DNA of 7,326 nt from Methylibium sp964622685. Its GTDB lineage: Bacteria > Pseudomonadota > Gammaproteobacteria > Burkholderiales > Burkholderiaceae_C. Made by a program: the position numbers and the translations under genes. The stretch lies in NCBI GenBank assembly GCA_964622685.1, contig CAZUUU010000170.1:1-7326 (forward strand). Direction: 5' to 3'. Shown in pieces: positions 5,028 through 7,326 of the stretch; the first letter of the stretch is position 1, and each line of letters opens with the position of its first letter. Below the pieces are notes generated by a model. It was given only the letters and a program-made list of their open reading frames with translations. It was not told where the DNA came from and made no database searches.

Positions 5028-7326
5028 TCAGGCGGTCGCGCGCTCCGGTTGCGACGCGCCGAGCAGTCCGTCGGTGCGGGCCTCGAACTCCGCCGCCGAC
5101 AGCGCGGCAGCGAACAGGAAGCCCTGGAACTCATCGCAGCCGGCGCGCAGCAGGAAGTCGCGCTGCGCGGGCGTCTCCACGCCCTCGGCGATGACGCGCA
5201 GCCGCAGCGCGCGCGCCAGCTGCACCACCGCCTGCGCGATGCCGGCATCGCTCTCGTCGCCCGGCAGCCCCTTGATGAAGCTGCGGTCGATCTTGAGCTT
5301 CCTGATGGGGAAGCGCTTCAGGTAGCCCAGGCTCGAGTAGCCGGTGCCGAAGTCGTCGATCGCCATCTGCACGCCCAGGCGGTCCAGCGCGCGCAGCCGC
5401 TGCAGGGCCTCGTCGGCGTCGCGGATCAGGATGGACTCGGTCAGCTCCAGCTCGAGCAGCGCCGCCGGCAGCTTGGACGCCGCCAGCACCGCCGCGACGC
5501 GCTCGACGAAGTCGACCTGCTGGAACTGCAGCGCCGAGACGTTGACCGACACCACCACCGGCCGGCCCTCGGCCTGCCAGCGCGCGCCCTGGCGCACCGC
5601 CTCGCCCAGCACCCAGTCGCCGAGCGCGACGATGAAGCCGCTCTCCTCGGCCACCGGGATGAACTCGCCGGGCGAGATGTCGCCCAGGTCCGCATCGCGC
5701 CAGCGCAGCAGCGCCTCGGCGCCGATCACGCGGCCGCTCGCGATCTCGACCTGCGGCTGGTAGTGCAGCCGGAAGTCGCCGCGCTCCAGCGCGACGCGCA
5801 TCGCGTGGTCCAGCTTCATCCGCGCCAGCAGGTCCACGTTCATCTGCGGCTGGTAGAAGCGGAAGCCCGCACGGCCGCGTTCCTTGACGCGGTACATCGC
5901 GGCGTCGGCGTTCTTGATGAGGTCGTTCATCGACTCGCCGTCGTTCGGGTACATCGCGATGCCGATGCTCGCGGTGACCGAGAAGCTCATGCCCTCCAGC
6001 ACGAAGGGCTGGCCCAGCACCTCCAGCACGCGGCGCGCCGTGGTCTCGGCGCCGCGCGCGTCGGTCTGGTTGAGCAGCATCACGAACTCGTCGCCGCCCA
6101 GGCGCGCCACCATGTCGACCTGGCGCACGCAGGTCTTCAGGCGCTCGGCCACCTCGACCAGCACGCGGTCGCCGAACAGGTGGCCCAGCGAGTCGTTGAT
6201 GTGCTTGAAGCGGTCCAGGTCGAGGAACAGCAGCGCGAAGGGCATGCGGTGGCGCTGCGACATCGCCAGCGCGAACTCGAGCCGCTCGGACAGCATCACG
6301 CGGTTCGGCAGGCCGGTCAGCGCGTCGGTGAAGGCCAGTTCCTCGATGCGCTTGTGCGCCGCCACCGTCTCGGTCAGGTCCTTGAAGAAGCCGACGTGGC
6401 GCACGCCCTCGCCGCCTTCGGCGGGCTCGGCGCCGGCCGGGTCCATGCGCACCAGCGAGACCTGGCCCGGCAGCGTGCTGCCGTCGGGGCGGCGATGCCA
6501 CAGCTCGCCCTCCCACACGCCCTTCTCTTCCAGGCAGGCGCGCAGCGGCTCGAACCAGCCCGGCGCGGCGCTCGGATGGCACAGCAGCGCCTCGGTCGTC
6601 AGCCCGACGATGCGTTCGCGCGGCAGGCCGGTGATGCGCTCGCAGCTCGCGTTGGCCGCGACGATGCGGTGCGTGCCGTCGGTGACGAAGATCGCATCCA
6701 GGCTGGACTCGAAGACCTGCGCGGCCAGCTGCAGGCGCGCGGCGCTGGCCAGCTGCTCGGTGATGTCGCGGAAGGAGCAGACCCGCCCGATCGGCCGGCC
6801 GCGCCCGTACTGCGGCAGCGTCACGCGCTCGAGCACGCGGCCCGAGCGCAGCCGCAGCACGTCGCTGGCGCGCAGCAGCGGCGCGGCATCCAGTTCGCGC
6901 AGCCGTTCGCTGAAGCGTTCGCCGTCGACGACCTGGCCGCGCATCCATTCGAGGATCGCGCTGTCGTCGTGCCGGGTCAGCAGGTCCTCGGGCAGGTCCC
7001 ACAGCCGTGCGAAGAGCTGGTTGCAGCCGCGGATCGCGCCATGCAGGTCGGTGACGAGGATGCCCTCGGCGGTCGACTCCAGCGTCGCGCGCAGTTCGGC
7101 GACCAGCTTCTCCAGCTCGTCCTCGGCCTGGCGCTGCGCGCTCTGGTCGCGCAGGCCCAGCACATAGATCGCCTGGCCCGGTCGCATCCACACGCGGTCG
7201 ACGCGACGCTCGACCGGCAGCATGCGGCCGTCGGCGTGGCGCACGAAGCTGTCGGAGTGGATCTGCGGACCGTCCGGGCGCGAGCGGCCCGCGGCCATGT
7301 CCTCCCAGAAGCATTCGTCTTCCGGC
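5028..7326 (-). CDS. PAS-PAS-PAS-GGDEF-EAL cyclic-di-GMP enzyme, N-terminus outside the window
   Basis: The minus-strand frame is open from the right edge to TGA at 5028-5030, over 760 residues. Numbering from the Met at 7298: the end of one PAS domain (1-52), a second PAS (about 66-180, ESTAEGILVTD), a third PAS (about 190-311, ESSLDAIFVTD), GGDEF (about 320-480) and EAL (about 495-740). The cyclase domain has metal and substrate residues (FLDLDRFKHINDSLGH), intact GGDEF at 401-405 and an inhibitory-site RxxD (RQVD, 392-395) exactly five residues before it. The phosphodiesterase domain keeps E528-A-L, N586, E618/E621, D648-D649, K669, E705, E708 and Q725. Both activities are therefore possible. 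No transmembrane segment is visible, so this part is cytosolic, with PAS domains likely sensing a ligand or redox state. The Met at 7298 is probably internal: PAS sequence continues upstream in frame (ECFWED) and the GGAGG there is only 2 bases away. Its stop lies 46 bp before the radical SAM start. Confidence 0.95.
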   Translation of the reverse strand, partial: PEDECFWEDMAAGRSRPDGPQIHSDSFVRHADGRMLPVERRVDRVWMRPGQAIYVLGLRDQSAQRQAEDELEKLVAELRATLESTAEGILVTDLHGAIRGCNQLFARLWDLPEDLLTRHDDSAILEWMRGQVVDGERFSERLRELDAAPLLRASDVLRLRSGRVLERVTLPQYGRGRPIGRVCSFRDITEQLASAARLQLAAQVFESSLDAIFVTDGTHRIVAANASCERITGLPRERIVGLTTEALLCHPSAAPGWFEPLRACLEEKGVWEGELWHRRPDGSTLPGQVSLVRMDPAGAEPAEGGEGVRHVGFFKDLTETVAAHKRIEELAFTDALTGLPNRVMLSERLEFALAMSQRHRMPFALLFLDLDRFKHINDSLGHLFGDRVLVEVAERLKTCVRQVDMVARLGGDEFVMLLNQTDARGAETTARRVLEVLGQPFVLEGMSFSVTASIGIAMYPNDGESMNDLIKNADAAMYRVKERGRAGFRFYQPQMNVDLLARMKLDHAMRVALERGDFRLHYQPQVEIASGRVIGAEALLRWRDADLGDISPGEFIPVAEESGFIVALGDWVLGEAVRQGARWQAEGRPVVVSVNVSALQFQQVDFVERVAAVLAASKLPAALLELELTESILIRDADEALQRLRALDRLGVQMAIDDFGTGYSSLGYLKRFPIRKLKIDRSFIKGLPGDESDAGIAQAVVQLARALRLRVIAEGVETPAQRDFLLRAGCDEFQGFLFAAALSAAEFEARTDGLLGASQPERATA

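Noticed and set aside
5884..7167. Plus-strand Ser/Arg-rich frame (427 codons) antisense to the GGDEF-EAL gene
   Set aside because: Typical antisense shadow composition of a GC-rich gene; no recognisable domain.
5131..7314. A second long minus-strand frame (727 codons) overlapping the GGDEF-EAL gene
   Set aside because: The product is almost entirely Arg/Ala/Gly/Pro without motifs; the alternative frame has complete PAS, GGDEF and EAL domains.
1..7326. CRISPR arrays, tRNA or rRNA genes, riboswitches
   Set aside because: No regularly spaced repeats, tRNA-like TTC-arm motifs or conserved rRNA segments were seen on either strand.

Overview
The window is high-GC (clearly above 60% in the housekeeping parts, with strong G/C third-position bias). 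It carries the 3' end of dnaK followed by dnaJ. The style of DnaK and DnaJ, the LexA-box type and the gene content fit a betaproteobacterium of the order Burkholderiales (Rubrivivax/Leptothrix/Ideonella-like); this placement is inferred from sequence style, not from a search.

Layout. (1) 1-2277, plus strand: the DnaK C-terminus, a short intergenic hairpin, complete dnaJ (heat-shock co-chaperone), and a four-helix membrane protein of unknown function with a good ribosome binding site. (2) 2278-3799, plus strand: a mosaic of broken genes with visibly lower GC and less biased codon use. In order it holds the N-terminal part of the membrane domain of a type I secretion ABC transporter, the C-terminal end of an unidentified protein, an apparently intact lipoprotein gene translationally coupled to that end (ATGA overlap), the first ~16 codons of what looks like a secreted hydrolase/RTX-type protein behind a strong ribosome binding site, and the last ~58 codons of an HlyD-type membrane fusion protein. 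It reads as a type I secretion locus with its substrate and lipoprotein partner, collapsed by at least two internal deletions. (3) 3800-3883: a short convergent intergenic gap with no clear terminator. (4) 3884-7326, minus strand: a PA0069-family radical SAM protein (SplB-related, COG1533-like) and, upstream of it in the same direction, a large PAS-PAS-PAS-GGDEF-EAL protein that runs off the right edge of the window. The 46-bp gap between them contains a perfect palindrome matching the LexA operator CTGT-N8-ACAG, placed 2 bp from the radical SAM start codon.

How it works together. dnaK-dnaJ is a standard chaperone operon. The most informative signal is the SOS operator on the uncharacterised radical SAM gene, which suggests DNA-damage-induced expression. 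The second is the decayed secretion island, in which a lipoprotein gene survives between fragments of the secretion machinery and its putative substrate. The GGDEF-EAL protein keeps the diagnostic residues for both c-di-GMP synthesis and hydrolysis.
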